From Methylobacterium frigidaeris (GTDB lineage Bacteria; Pseudomonadota; Alphaproteobacteria; Rhizobiales; Beijerinckiaceae): a stretch of DNA of 64,000 nt. Below the pieces are notes generated by a model. The model had not been told where the DNA came from and did no database searches. It worked only from the letters and a program-made list of their open reading frames with translations. Location: contig NZ_BPQJ01000004.1 of the NCBI RefSeq assembly GCF_022179185.1, forward strand, positions 62,001-126,000, read 5' to 3'. The translations under genes were made by a program, and so were the position numbers. This document shows, piece after piece, positions 9,111 to 18,112 of this stretch; positions within the stretch are counted from its first letter, which is position 1, and each line of letters begins with the position of its first letter.

Positions 9111-9723
9111 GGCGCTCCTCCGGATCGGTCTTGAGGCGGCGGCGGGCCTCGTGCAGGCGCCAGGACACCGTGGCCTCGGCGACGCCGAGAACCTGGCCGG
9201 CCTCGGCATGGGTCAGGCCCTCGCCCACCACCAGCACGACGGTCTCGCGCAAGGCGGGGTCGAGGCGGGCGAGCGCCCCCGCGAGCCAGGCGCGACGGTA
9301 GAGGTCGCGCCCGTCGGGCGTGGGGGCGAGGCGCAGCAGCGTGCCCAAACCCTCCCTCATCCGCGCCAGGGTGGTGCGGCGGCGGTGATGGTCGCGGCAG
9401 GCGTTGACCACGATGCCGAACAGCCAGGTCGAGACCCGGGCCTCGCCGCGAAAACCCGCGATCCGCTCCACCAGGGCGCAGCAGACCTCCTGCACCACGT
9501 CCTCGGCGTCGTGGCGCGAGCCTGTCATGCGCCAGGCGATGCGGTGCATGCGGTCGTAATGGCGCCGCAGCAGCGCCTCGAAGGCCGCGCGGTCGCCCCG
9601 CGCCGCCCGGGACGCGAGGTCGGCATCGGGGTCCGGCGGCGCGCCGGGCGGATGGCGCGGGGCCGTGCTCCCGGGTGAAACATTCCCCGACGGGGCGACC
9701 GCGGGCGAGGCGAGAGGCTGCAT
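9100..9723 (-). CDS. ECF-type RNA polymerase sigma factor
   Basis: Region 2 is visible in RMTGSRHDAEDVVQEVCCAL and the STWLFGIVVNACRDHHRR helix. Region 4 is visible in LDPALRETVVLVVGEGLTHA followed by the AEATVSWRLHEARRRLK recognition helix. It would direct RNA polymerase to a specific promoter set. The Met at 9723 (MQPLASPAV) is chosen, though an in-frame Met at 9804 would add 27 low-complexity residues. It is translationally coupled to the downstream VWA membrane protein, which may regulate it. Target promoters cannot be identified here. Confidence 0.88.
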   Translation of the reverse strand: MQPLASPAVAPSGNVSPGSTAPRHPPGAPPDPDADLASRAARGDRAAFEALLRRHYDRMHRIAWRMTGSRHDAEDVVQEVCCALVERIAGFRGEARVSTWLFGIVVNACRDHHRRRTTLARMREGLGTLLRLAPTPDGRDLYRRAWLAGALARLDPALRETVVLVVGEGLTHAEAGQVLGVAEATVSWRLHEARRRLKTDPEERHGA

Positions 9724-10009
9724 TCCGTATCCCGCATCCGTGCGCGGCTCCCGGCCCCGCTCTGATGCGTGGGACGCGGGCGGCCGCGAAATCCTTGGCG
9801 CCATCGTGGGAAATCATCACTGGCGCCGGGATGATGCTGGATGCGGCGCGTGGACGGCGTGCGCGATGTTCCCGGGCGTAGGAGGCCTGCGCCCGGCGCG
9901 GCGCCCCCTGCCAATGGCCGTCACGCGGCGCGCTGGTGTTTCGGCGCCCAGGGTCTACATGAACGGGGAGGATGGGCCGCCTTTCGGCCCAGGAGAGGAG
10001 CGAGGCGAC

Positions 10010-11143
10010 GTGGCGATCACCCGGGACGACGTGCTGAAGGCGCTCGCGGGCGTGACGGTCGATGCGGCGGGGACCAGCCTGCCGGCCTCCGGTCGCTTGT
10101 CCGAGATCGTCATCGACCCTTCCGGCCGGGTGGTGTTCTCGATCGGCATCGCGCCGCCGGAGGCCAAGACCTTCGAGGCGGTGCGGCAGGCGGCCGAGAT
10201 CGCGGTGCTGAGGCTGCCCGGCGTCAAGGCGGCCCTCGCGAGCCTCACCGCCGAGCGCGGGCCGGGTGCCGGCCCCGCCCCGCGCCCCGCCGCCCCGGGC
10301 GGCGGCCCCCAGGGTGGTCCGCGCCCCGGCCCGGCCCTGCCGGGCGTGCGCCACATCGTGGCGGTGGCCTCCGGCAAGGGCGGCGTCGGCAAGTCGACCA
10401 CCGCCTGCAACCTCGCACTCGCCTTGCGGGCACAAGGCCTGAAGGTCGGCCTGCTCGACGCCGACATCTATGGCCCCTCGGTGCCCAAGCTCTTCGGCCT
10501 CGACCGCAAGCCGGAGACGATCAACACGCCGCAGGGCCAGCGCATCGTGCCGCTCAACGGCTACGGCCTCGCGGTGATGTCGATCGGCTTCCTGATCGCC
10601 GCCGACACGGCGATGATCTGGCGCGGCCCGATGGTGCAATCGGCCCTGACGCAGCTTCTGCGCGAGGTCGCCTGGGGCGAGCTCGACGTGCTGATCGTCG
10701 ACATGCCCCCCGGCACCGGCGACGCGCAGCTGACGCTGGCGCAAGCCACGCCGCTCGCCGGCGCGGTGATCGTCTCGACGCCGCAGGATCTCGCCCTGAT
10801 CGACGCACGGCGCGCCGTGACCATGTTCCGCCGGGTCGAGGTGCCGATCCTCGGCGTGGTCGAGAACATGGCGACCTTCGTCTGTCCGCATTGCGGCGGC
10901 ACCTCGCACATCTTCGGCCATGGCGGCGCCCGCCACGAGGCCGAGACCCTCGGGGTGCCGTTCCTCGGCGAAGTGCCCCTGAACATGACGATCCGCGAAT
11001 CCTCCGATTCCGGCCGCCCCGTCGTGGCGGTCGATCCCGACGGGCCGCAGGCCGCCGCCTACCGGGCGATCGCCGCCGCGCTCTGGGCCAATCTCAGCGG
11101 CGGCGCCGGCCCGCGCCCGGCGCCCCGGATCGTGATCGAGTGA
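10010..11143 (+). CDS. apbC: Iron-sulfur cluster carrier ATPase, Mrp/ApbC (NBP35) family
   Basis: The N-terminal 90 residues form a DUF59/MIP18-like domain. A Gly/Pro-rich linker follows, then a P-loop ATPase with a deviant Walker A GKGGVGKSTT and the CPHCGG motif that ligates a bridging Fe-S cluster in this family. It assembles and transfers Fe-S clusters in the cytosol. The GTG at 10010 is preferred because AGGAGAGGAG precedes it and it matches the family start; upstream frame lies over a non-coding gap. The length of 377 residues is normal. The stop overlaps the mobA start. Confidence 0.94.
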   Translation: MAITRDDVLKALAGVTVDAAGTSLPASGRLSEIVIDPSGRVVFSIGIAPPEAKTFEAVRQAAEIAVLRLPGVKAALASLTAERGPGAGPAPRPAAPGGGPQGGPRPGPALPGVRHIVAVASGKGGVGKSTTACNLALALRAQGLKVGLLDADIYGPSVPKLFGLDRKPETINTPQGQRIVPLNGYGLAVMSIGFLIAADTAMIWRGPMVQSALTQLLREVAWGELDVLIVDMPPGTGDAQLTLAQATPLAGAVIVSTPQDLALIDARRAVTMFRRVEVPILGVVENMATFVCPHCGGTSHIFGHGGARHEAETLGVPFLGEVPLNMTIRESSDSGRPVVAVDPDGPQAAAYRAIAAALWANLSGGAGPRPAPRIVIE

Positions 11144-11778
11144 GCGCGCCCCCGACCCTCGGGGTGATCCTGGCCGGCGGGCTCTCCCGCCGGATGGGCG
11201 GCGGCGACAAGCCGCTGCTCCGGCTCGGCGACAGGACCCTGCTCGAGCGGGTGGTCGAGCGCCTGGCGCCGCAATGCTCGGCCGGGCTGATCCTCAACGC
11301 CAACGGCGATCCGGCGCGGTTCCGCGCCTTCACGGGCTTCGTGGTGCCGGATTCCATCCCCGACGCGCCCGGGCCGCTGGCCGGGGTGCTCGCCGCCCTC
11401 GATTTCTGCGCGGCGCACCATCCGGACGTTCCTTACGTCGCGAGCGTCGCCGGCGACACGCCGTTCCTGCCGCACGATCTCGTCGCCCGCCTGCACGCGG
11501 CGCGGGTCCGCGATGGCGTCGAGATGGCGGTCGCGGCCTCAGGGGGGCAGCTGCATTTCGTGAACGGGGTGTGGGCGGTGGGCCTGCGGCACGACCTGAG
11601 GGCGGCCCTGGTGGAGCGGGGCCTGCGCCGGGTCGGGATGTGGATCGCCCGTCACAACGCGGCGGAGGCGGCGTGGGGGACGGAGCCGGTCGATCCGTTC
11701 CTGAACCTCAACACGCCGGATGACGTCTTCGCGGCGGAAAGGCTGCTGGCGGACGAGAAGCGTCCGCCGGTCCAGTAA
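11140..11778 (+). CDS. mobA: Molybdenum cofactor guanylyltransferase
   Basis: The 212-residue protein has the nucleotidyltransferase motif LGVILAGGLSRRMGGGDKPL, a DAPGPLAGVLAALD stretch and the ASVAGDTPFLP metal-site loop typical of MobA. It attaches GMP to Mo-molybdopterin to give the bis-MGD cofactor of DMSO-reductase-family enzymes such as many formate dehydrogenases. The GTG start at 11140 overlaps the stop of apbC (GTGA), so the two are coupled. Together with moaA at 45.3 kb it shows active molybdenum cofactor synthesis. Confidence 0.94.
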   Translation: MSAPPTLGVILAGGLSRRMGGGDKPLLRLGDRTLLERVVERLAPQCSAGLILNANGDPARFRAFTGFVVPDSIPDAPGPLAGVLAALDFCAAHHPDVPYVASVAGDTPFLPHDLVARLHAARVRDGVEMAVAASGGQLHFVNGVWAVGLRHDLRAALVERGLRRVGMWIARHNAAEAAWGTEPVDPFLNLNTPDDVFAAERLLADEKRPPVQ

Positions 11779-11791
11779 CGCTCAGGCTTCT

Positions 11792-11816
11792 CCCTCCCCC
11801 CTCTGCGGGGGGAGGG
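11792..11816. terminator. Strong GC hairpin between convergent mobA and ppi genes
   Basis: A perfect 10-bp stem (CCCTCCCCCC with GGGGGGAGGG) encloses a 5-nt loop TCTGC. It lies between the stops of mobA (plus) and the cyclophilin gene (minus), where a shared terminator is expected. There is no long T-run on either side, so it may act only as a 3' structure. Similar C/G-run hairpins are common between genes in this group. Confidence 0.5.
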
Positions 11817-11846
11817 TTCGGGCGCAACGCTCGCCGGATCTCTTCT

Positions 11847-12298
<452 letters not shown>

Positions 12299-12302
<4 letters not shown>

Positions 12303-12763
12303 GGTCGGTCTCCTTGATTCGGACCAGGGTAGACGAAACGCAGGGCGATGGGACGCCCCGCGACGGCGCCGCCGAGCCCCGCCGTCAGCCGCGCCGGGGT
12401 GCAGCGGGCGAGCGACGCCAGGGTCTCGGTGACGAGGGCGTTGCGGCGCTCACCCGAAACGCGGGCGAAGGTGATCCGCGGGGTGCCCTGCAGGCTCCCG
12501 TCGCGCCGCAGCGCGAAGCGCGCGGTGATCGCGGCGGCCCCGAGATGCGCCGGCGGGCGCCAGCAGGCGGCGAGTTGAGGATAGAGCGCGACGAGGGTGT
12601 CGGCAGCCCCCCGCGGCGGGCTCGCCACCGGCACCCGCACGGTCGCCCGCAGGGTCGTCGGCAGCGAGAGCACCGAGGGGTTGTCATAGACGTCGAACTG
12701 CGCCGCGGCGGGCGAAGCCGAGACCGCCAGCGCGAGGCCGGCGCGGAACAGCCCGCCGCGCAA
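12299..12763 (-). CDS. Small secreted protein of unknown function between two cyclophilin genes
   Basis: The 154-residue product begins with a signal peptide ending SPAAAQF. The mature part has two Cys (in LAACWRPP and LARCTP) that could form a disulfide, and an ARFALRRDGSLQGTP strand pair that resembles TonB-C or TolA-like modules without a firm match. It starts with TTG at 12763, 4 nt after the upstream cyclophilin stop, with no better in-frame start. It overlaps ppiB by ATGA. Location between two cyclophilins suggests an envelope role, but I do not recognise the family. Confidence 0.68.
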
Positions 12764-12767
12764 GGCC

Positions 12768-13316
<549 letters not shown>

Positions 13317-13348
13317 CGGATGTCTCCTGAATGGGAAGAACGCCCGCG

Positions 13349-13852
13349 TCAGGCGGACGGGGCGAAGCGGGCCGCGAGGCGGTCGGCCACCGCCGCGGGC
13401 ACGAAGGGCCGCACGTCGCCGCCCATGGCGGCGATCTGGCGGACCAGGGTGGCGGTGATGGGCCGCACGCCGGTCGAGGCCGGCAGGAACACGGTCTGCA
13501 CCTCCGGCGCCATGGCGCCGTTCATGCCGGCGAGCTGCATCTCGTAGTCGAGATCGGTGCCGTCGCGCAAACCGCGGATGAACAGGCTGGCGCCGTGCCG
13601 GCGCGCCGCCGCCACCGCGAGGTCGGCGAAGCTGACCACCTCAAGCTCCGTCCCGGTCTCGGCGGCGAGAGGCCCGCAGGTGTCCCGGATCAGCTCCGCC
13701 CGCTCCTCGGCGGTGAAGAGCGGCGTCTTGCCCGGATGCACGCCGATCGCCACGACGAGGCGGCCGACCAGGCGGCAGGCCTGGCGCACCACGTCGAGAT
13801 GGCCGTTGGTCACCGGATCGAAGGAGCCGGCATAGAGCGCGGTGCGGTTCAT
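13349..13852 (-). CDS. coaD: Phosphopantetheine adenylyltransferase
   Basis: The 167-residue protein opens with [18 protein letters not shown], containing the TxGH nucleotide-transfer motif. It has the [16 protein letters not shown] loop and a C-terminal [16 protein letters not shown], all diagnostic of CoaD. It makes dephospho-CoA from ATP and 4'-phosphopantetheine. The ATG at 13852 is preceded by GGGGGA and fits the family start. It leads the operon with the two cyclophilins. Confidence 0.96.
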   Translation of the reverse strand: MNRTALYAGSFDPVTNGHLDVVRQACRLVGRLVVAIGVHPGKTPLFTAEERAELIRDTCGPLAAETGTELEVVSFADLAVAAARRHGASLFIRGLRDGTDLDYEMQLAGMNGAMAPEVQTVFLPASTGVRPITATLVRQIAAMGGDVRPFVPAAVADRLAARFAPSA

Positions 13853-13910
13853 CGTGGTCCCCCGTAGAGCATTTTTGGGATCAACGGAACCGCCTGTCAT
13901 TTCGTCCGGC

Positions 13911-14699
13911 TCACTTGGTCACCGCCCCGACCAGCGGCCCGAGCGGCCGGCTCAGGTCCTGCCGGCCCAGCGACGGGGCGTAGAGGCTCGACACGCTGCC
14001 GTCGAGGAAGAGCGCGTTGGGGCAGCCGAGCGCGTCGCGGAACAGCCGGGCGAAGGCCCCGAAGCTCACCGGCGCCTCCGAGATCGCGAACACCGCCGTG
14101 TGCCCGTCCGGCCGCACGCCGACGCCGTTGCGGATTTTTTGCGATGGCCCGTCCTCGGAGATCTTGGGATGGATGCGGTTGTTGATCACCAGCATCGGGC
14201 CGGACTGGGTCGCGAACTCGGCCCGGGGATGCGCCTTCAGGTAGCGGCCGGTCTCGAGCACGCCGGCCCGGTCGCCCGCGACGTAGAACACCCCGTTCGG
14301 CTTCAGGTGGAAGTTGCCCGGGCCGTTCGCCGTGTTGGCGGCCTTCAGCTCGCGCCCGTCCTCGACGTAGAGGCCCACGGGGCTGAGGCCGGTATCGTAC
14401 ATGCCGGCATTCATCGCGAAGGCGAGGTTCGCCCCCTGCTGGCCGGCGAGCCGCGAGAGCGAGCCGTAGGGCAGGCCGTCGGGCCCGCGCCAAAAAAGCT
14501 TCACCCGGGCGCGCCGCAGGTCGACGGTGCAGACGGCGTAGGCCTGGCCCTCGTGGCTCTGCGGCCGGCAGGAGGCCGCAGAGGCGGGTGCGGCGGACGC
14601 AGGGGAAGCGGAGGGCGCCGCAGGGGCAGGGCCGGCCGCGAGCCAAGAGAGGCCCGCCCCGAGCAGCAACGCCCCGATCCGTCCCGCCATCCCCACCAT
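13911..14699 (-). CDS. Secreted phosphodiester glycosidase family protein (NAGPA/DUF2233)
   Basis: The 262-residue protein has a signal peptide and an Ala/Pro/Ser-rich linker up to about residue 43. The catalytic-type domain shows [26 protein letters not shown] and a C-terminal [12 protein letters not shown], the conserved pattern of the N-acetylglucosamine-1-phosphodiester glycosidase-like family. It probably acts in the periplasm on a glycan phosphodiester, but the substrate is unknown. Two Mets (14699 and 14690) could start it. It lies 58 bp upstream of coaD on the same strand. Confidence 0.85.
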   Translation of the reverse strand: MVGMAGRIGALLLGAGLSWLAAGPAPAAPSASPASAAPASAASCRPQSHEGQAYAVCTVDLRRARVKLFWRGPDGLPYGSLSRLAGQQGANLAFAMNAGMYDTGLSPVGLYVEDGRELKAANTANGPGNFHLKPNGVFYVAGDRAGVLETGRYLKAHPRAEFATQSGPMLVINNRIHPKISEDGPSQKIRNGVGVRPDGHTAVFAISEAPVSFGAFARLFRDALGCPNALFLDGSVSSLYAPSLGRQDLSRPLGPLVGAVTK

Positions 14700-14787
14700 G
14701 TGCCTCTCCGTTCTTCGCCCGTGTCCGTTCTTCGCCCATGCGATTTTTCGGGATACCGGTATAGTGCGATCGTGACGTTTTGCAGCA

Positions 14788-14813
14788 CGAACCGAAGAGC
14801 GAGCTTCGGCGTT
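14788..14813 (+). promoter_or_regulatory. Possible EcfG-type stress promoter of the Gly/Tyr-rich gene
   Basis: CGAAC at 14788 is followed by 17 nt and CGTT at 14810-14813. The alphaproteobacterial general-stress sigma factor EcfG/SigT uses GGAAC-N16/17-CGTT, so this differs by one base. It lies about 50 nt before the ATG at 14864. The spacer also contains the small inverted repeat CCGAAG/CTTCGG. One such match is not rare by chance, so it is tentative. Confidence 0.3.
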
Positions 14814-14863
14814 CTGACGGCCTGGGGGTTTTGCGCTTCTCTCGCGATCAGGAGAATCGGGTC

Positions 14864-15358
14864 ATGAAAGGCATGTTGGCGGCGTCGGCGGCCCTCGCGG
14901 GCGCCCTGCTCGTTGTGCCGGCCACCGCCGAGGCGCGCGGCTTCGGCGGCGGCGGATTCCATGGTGGCGGCTTCCACGGAGGTGGATTCCGGGGCGGGTT
15001 CGGCGGCGGCGGATTCGGCCGGGGCTTCGGCGGCTACCGCGGCGTCGGCTTCGGTGGGTACCGGGGCGGCTTCGGTGGCTGGCGCGGGGGCTACGGCGGC
15101 TGGCGCGGAGGCTATGGCGGCTACGGCTACCGCCGCGGCTTCGGTTGGGGCGCGGCAGGCCTGGGACTCGGCGTCGGTCTCGGCCTGGCGGCGGCCACGG
15201 CCTATCCGTATTACGGCGGGTACGGCTATGGCGGCTACGCCCCGGTCGGCTATTACGGCGGCTACGATTACGGCTATGGCGGCGGCTGCTACGAGGTGCC
15301 CCGCGTGCGCTGGACGCCCTACGGCTATCGCCGCGTCCTCGTGACCCGCTGCTACTGA
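14864..15358 (+). CDS. Secreted glycine/tyrosine-rich repeat protein
   Basis: The 164-residue protein has a signal peptide ending TAEARG, then about 70 residues of GGGF, GGYRG and GGWRG repeats. A short hydrophobic glycine stretch (AAGLGLGVGLGLAAATA) follows, then a Tyr/Gly-rich segment and a conserved-looking end with two Cys (GGGCYEVP and TRCY). The ATG at 14864 has GGAGA upstream; an open frame before it is non-coding. Such small exported proteins are common in Methylobacterium but have no settled function. A surface or envelope structural role is only a guess. Confidence 0.82.
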   Translation: MKGMLAASAALAGALLVVPATAEARGFGGGGFHGGGFHGGGFRGGFGGGGFGRGFGGYRGVGFGGYRGGFGGWRGGYGGWRGGYGGYGYRRGFGWGAAGLGLGVGLGLAAATAYPYYGGYGYGGYAPVGYYGGYDYGYGGGCYEVPRVRWTPYGYRRVLVTRCY

Positions 15359-15384
15359 GCGGCGGACCGGCTCCGATCGGAAGA

Positions 15385-15412
15385 GGGCTGCCCGCGACGG
15401 GCGGCCCTTTTT
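15385..15412 (+). terminator. Rho-independent terminator after the Gly/Tyr-rich gene
   Basis: A 10-bp stem (GGGCTGCCCG with CGGGCGGCCC, one G-T wobble) with loop CGA is followed directly by five T residues. It starts 27 bp after the stop codon at 15358. Confidence 0.85.
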
Positions 15413-15442
15413 CGTGGCAGATTCGTCGGTTCCAAAGGCCCG

Positions 15443-15862
15443 TCAGTTGCGCCGTCCCGCCGCCTCCTCCCGCCGCATCGGCATCGCGTCGATGGTGGCG
15501 AAGAGCCGCTCGGCCGGAATCGGCTCCTCGGCGGTGAGCTTCGCCCCACCGTCCTTGCCGACCAGCACCGCCCGGAAACCGGTCGCCGGCAGACCGAGGC
15601 GGCGGCGTAGCGCAGCGGCCTCCCTCCCCTCCCCGATCGCCCGCACCACCACGAGGTCGCGCTCGCGCATTCCCGGTGCGGCCGCCTCGGCGATGCGCGC
15701 TTGCGCGCCGCCGCGGGGATCGTCGGCGGCGGCCGCGATCACCAGCACCCGGGACTTCCAGCGGTAACGGTCGAGGTCGGACCCGGCGGACGCGGCCGGC
15801 AGGACCGCCGCGAGCAGGAGCGCGCCGGCGAGGAGCGAGGGGAGGAGCGGGGACGCAGGCAT
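15443..15862 (-). CDS. Exported DUF4174 domain protein
   Basis: The 139-residue protein has a signal peptide ending ASAGS. The mature part matches the DUF4174 pattern: DLDRYRWKSRVLVI, RERDLVVVRAIG, FRAVLVGKDGGAKL and a C-terminal IDAMPMRREE. The fold looks thioredoxin- or peroxiredoxin-like but lacks an active-site Cys pair. Function is unknown. The start MPASPLL at 15862 is chosen because it gives a standard signal peptide; an upstream Met at 15925 would place Arg-rich residues before it. Confidence 0.8.
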   Translation of the reverse strand: MPASPLLPSLLAGALLLAAVLPAASAGSDLDRYRWKSRVLVIAAAADDPRGGAQARIAEAAAPGMRERDLVVVRAIGEGREAAALRRRLGLPATGFRAVLVGKDGGAKLTAEEPIPAERLFATIDAMPMRREEAAGRRN

Positions 15863-16041
15863 GCCGAACCCTTTCGCGGGGCGCCGGACGGGTCGGCGCG
15901 TCTCTCGAAGGTAAGGCTCTGACAATCTCCGGCCAGCGCGGCGTTGACGCGCGGGGCCGACCGTCCCAAGTGCGACGGATCGGGCACGAGCGTGGCCGAG
16001 AGGCCCGCGCCAGCCCGAGAGCCCCTGAAGGGAGGTCCCGC

Positions 16042-17055
16042 ATGTCCGACGTGAACCGCCGCATCGTCCTGGCGTCCCGGCCGCACGGCGAGCCGACGCC
16101 GGCCCATTTCCGCCTCGAGCGCGGGACCGTGCCGGTGGCGCGCGAGGGTGAGGTGCTGCTGCGCAACCGCTACCTCTCCCTCGACCCCTACATGCGCGGC
16201 CGGATGAGCGCGGCGAAGTCCTACGCCAAGCCGGTCGAGATCAACGAGGTGATGGTCGGCGCCACGGTGGCGGAGGTGGTGGCCTCGCATCATCCCGGCT
16301 TCTCCGTCGGCGACACGGTCCTGGCCTATGGCGGCTGGCAGGACTTTTCGGTGTCGAACGGCCAGGGCCTGCGCAAGCTCGATCCCGCGTCGGCTCCCGT
16401 CACCACGGCGCTCGGCATCCTCGGCATGCCGGGCATGACCGCCTATACGGGCCTCCTCACCATCGGGGCGCCGAAAGCCGGCGAGACCGTGGTCGTGGCC
16501 GCCGCCACCGGCCCGGTGGGCTCGCTGGTCGGCCAGATCGCCAAGCTCAAGGGGGCCCGGACGGTCGGCATCGCCGGCGGGGCCGACAAGTGCCGCCATC
16601 TCACCGAAGAGCTCGGCTTCGACGCGGCGGTCGACCACCGCTCCGGCGACCTGCCCGGCGCGCTGGCGGCAGCCTGCCCGGACGGCATCGACGTCTATTT
16701 CGAGAATGTCGGCGGCGCGGTGTTCGATGCGGTGCTGCCGCTCCTCAACGACTTCGCCCGTATCCCGGTCTGCGGCCTCGTCGCCAACTACAACATGACC
16801 GAATTGCCCCCCGGGCCCGACCGGGTGCCGGCGGTGATGCGCGCGGTGCTCAGCAAGCGCCTGACCTTCCGCGGCTTCATCGTCTGGGACTTCGCCGACC
16901 AGGAGCAGGCCTTCCTCTCCGATGTCGGGCAGTGGCTGCGCGAGGGCCGCGTGCACTACCGCGAGGACGTCGTCGAGGGGCTGGAGAGCGCGCCCGAGGC
17001 GTTCATCGGCCTGCTCAAGGGCCGCAACTTCGGCAAGCTGGTGGTGAAGCTTTAG
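16042..17055 (+). CDS. NADP-dependent oxidoreductase, CurA/leukotriene B4 dehydrogenase family
   Basis: The 337-residue medium-chain reductase lacks zinc ligands. It has YLSLDPYMRGRMS, LGMPGMTAYTGLL and a Rossmann region AAATGPVGSLVGQIAKLKGA, the pattern of zinc-independent double-bond reductases such as E. coli CurA. It likely reduces an alpha,beta-unsaturated carbonyl with NADPH. GGAGG lies 7 nt before the ATG at 16042. It is convergent with trmJ across a 21-bp gap. Confidence 0.9.
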   Translation: MSDVNRRIVLASRPHGEPTPAHFRLERGTVPVAREGEVLLRNRYLSLDPYMRGRMSAAKSYAKPVEINEVMVGATVAEVVASHHPGFSVGDTVLAYGGWQDFSVSNGQGLRKLDPASAPVTTALGILGMPGMTAYTGLLTIGAPKAGETVVVAAATGPVGSLVGQIAKLKGARTVGIAGGADKCRHLTEELGFDAAVDHRSGDLPGALAAACPDGIDVYFENVGGAVFDAVLPLLNDFARIPVCGLVANYNMTELPPGPDRVPAVMRAVLSKRLTFRGFIVWDFADQEQAFLSDVGQWLREGRVHYREDVVEGLESAPEAFIGLLKGRNFGKLVVKL

Positions 17056-17076
17056 CGTTGCGCGAAGCTGTAGGGT

Positions 17077-17820
17077 TCACTCTTCCGGGGAGCGCCGCGC
17101 CAGCGCCCGCAGCGCCCCCCGGAAGCTGCGCACGTCCTGCTCGGTCATCGCCATGCGGTGAAACATGTCGCGCATGTTGCGGATCATCCCGTCGCGCTTC
17201 GCCGGCGGGTAGTAGCCGGCGGCATCGAGCTCGGCCTCCAGGCTCTCGAACAGCGCGATCACGGCCTCCCGCGGCGCCGGACCCGAGCGCATCCCTCCCG
17301 AGAAGGGCAGCACCGCCCGGCCCGCCGCCCGCCGCCACTCGTAGGCGACGAGGAGCACGCTCTGAGCGAGGTTGAGCGAGGCATGCTCCGGATCGACCGG
17401 GAAGGTGACGATGGCATCGGCGAGCGAGACCTCGTCGTTCGACAGCCCGACCCGCTCGCGCCCGAACAGGATGCCGACCCGCTCGCCCGCCGCGAGCCGC
17501 CCGGCCGCCTCGGCGAGCCCATCGTCGGGCCCGAAGACCCGCTTCATCTGCCCGCGCTCCCGCGCCGTGGTGGCGAGCACGTAGTGCAGGTCGGCCAAAG
17601 CCTCGGCAACCGAGGAAAAGATCGTCGCCCCGTCGAGGATGTGCGTGGCGTTCGAGGCGGTCTCGCGCACGCCCTTCATCGGCCAGCCGCCCTTCGGGTT
17701 GACGATGCGAAGCGCGTCGAGCCCGAAATTCCCCATCGCGCGGGCGGTCATGCCGATATTCTCGGCGAGCTGGGGCTCGACCAGGATGATGGCGGGACGA
17801 TTCGGCGAAGGATCGGTCAT
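17077..17820 (-). CDS. trmJ: tRNA/rRNA methyltransferase, TrmJ-like SPOUT family
   Basis: The 247-residue protein has the SPOUT knot motifs VEPQLAENIGMTARAMGNFG at the N-terminus, GILFGRERVGLSNDEVSLAD centrally and NLAQSVLLVAYEW at the end. TrmJ 2'-O-methylates position 32 of certain tRNAs with S-adenosylmethionine. The Met at 17820 starts the family-conserved part; a longer frame upstream crosses a promoter-terminator region and is rejected. The helical C-terminal tail (MIRNMRDMFHRMAMTEQDV) is typical. Confidence 0.92.
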   Translation of the reverse strand: MTDPSPNRPAIILVEPQLAENIGMTARAMGNFGLDALRIVNPKGGWPMKGVRETASNATHILDGATIFSSVAEALADLHYVLATTARERGQMKRVFGPDDGLAEAAGRLAAGERVGILFGRERVGLSNDEVSLADAIVTFPVDPEHASLNLAQSVLLVAYEWRRAAGRAVLPFSGGMRSGPAPREAVIALFESLEAELDAAGYYPPAKRDGMIRNMRDMFHRMAMTEQDVRSFRGALRALARRSPEE

Positions 17821-17898
17821 GGGGCGTTGTCGGACGGGACGGATCGCCGGCACATAAGGCCTCGCACACGGATCGCGAAGGGGTCTCGCATCGGTCCG

Positions 17899-17924
17899 GG
17901 AACCCACCGGCCACGGTCGGCGTT
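17899..17924 (+). promoter_or_regulatory. Candidate EcfG/SigT (general stress) promoter
   Basis: GGAAC (17899-17903), 17 nt, then CGTT (17921-17924) match the -35 and -10 consensus of the alphaproteobacterial extracytoplasmic stress sigma factor exactly. Transcription would begin near 17931 and run into the terminator at 17945-17976. About one exact match per window this size is expected by chance, so the terminator context is what makes it credible. Confidence 0.5.
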
Positions 17925-17930
17925 CTCTCC

Positions 17931-17976
17931 ACGGACCTCCTTGCAGCCCCGGTGCCCCCGCGCCGGGGCTTTTTTC
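17931..17976 (+). ncRNA. Candidate small RNA upstream of icd
   Basis: No plus-strand gene precedes the intrinsic terminator at 17945-17976; trmJ lies on the other strand. A candidate stress promoter ends 7 nt before 17931. The predicted RNA is about 45 nt. It starts ACGGACCUCCUU, containing an anti-Shine-Dalgarno-like CCUCCUU, and its terminator hairpin has a C-rich loop (UGCCCCCGCG). Both are features of regulatory sRNAs in alphaproteobacteria. A longer form starting further upstream, near a weak TTGTCG/ACATAA pair at 17827-17857, is possible. Alternatively it is a prematurely terminated icd leader. Confidence 0.42.
17945..17976 (+). terminator. Orphan rho-independent terminator before icd
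   Basis: An 8-bp stem (AGCCCCGG with CCGGGGCT) encloses the C-rich loop TGCCCCCGCG and is followed by a run of six T residues ending TTTTTTCG. It reads on the plus strand although the nearest upstream coding gene on that strand, the CurA-like reductase, ended 890 bp earlier. Confidence 0.8.
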
Positions 17977-18112
17977 GTCGCGGCGGGCGGACGCCATTCC
18001 GCTCCGACGCTTCCCCCTGTTTGTGCAGCGCGCTATGACCGCGCCACGGCCGGCCGCGCGCCTCGAGCGGGCATGAGGGCGGCCCCCGGGATCACGGAAG
18101 GCTGGATCAGAC

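Noticed and set aside
8399..10936. An 845-codon minus-strand frame over the VWA gene, sigma gene and Mrp gene
   Set aside because: It crosses three recognised genes in other frames and encodes only Arg/Ala/Gly-rich sequence.
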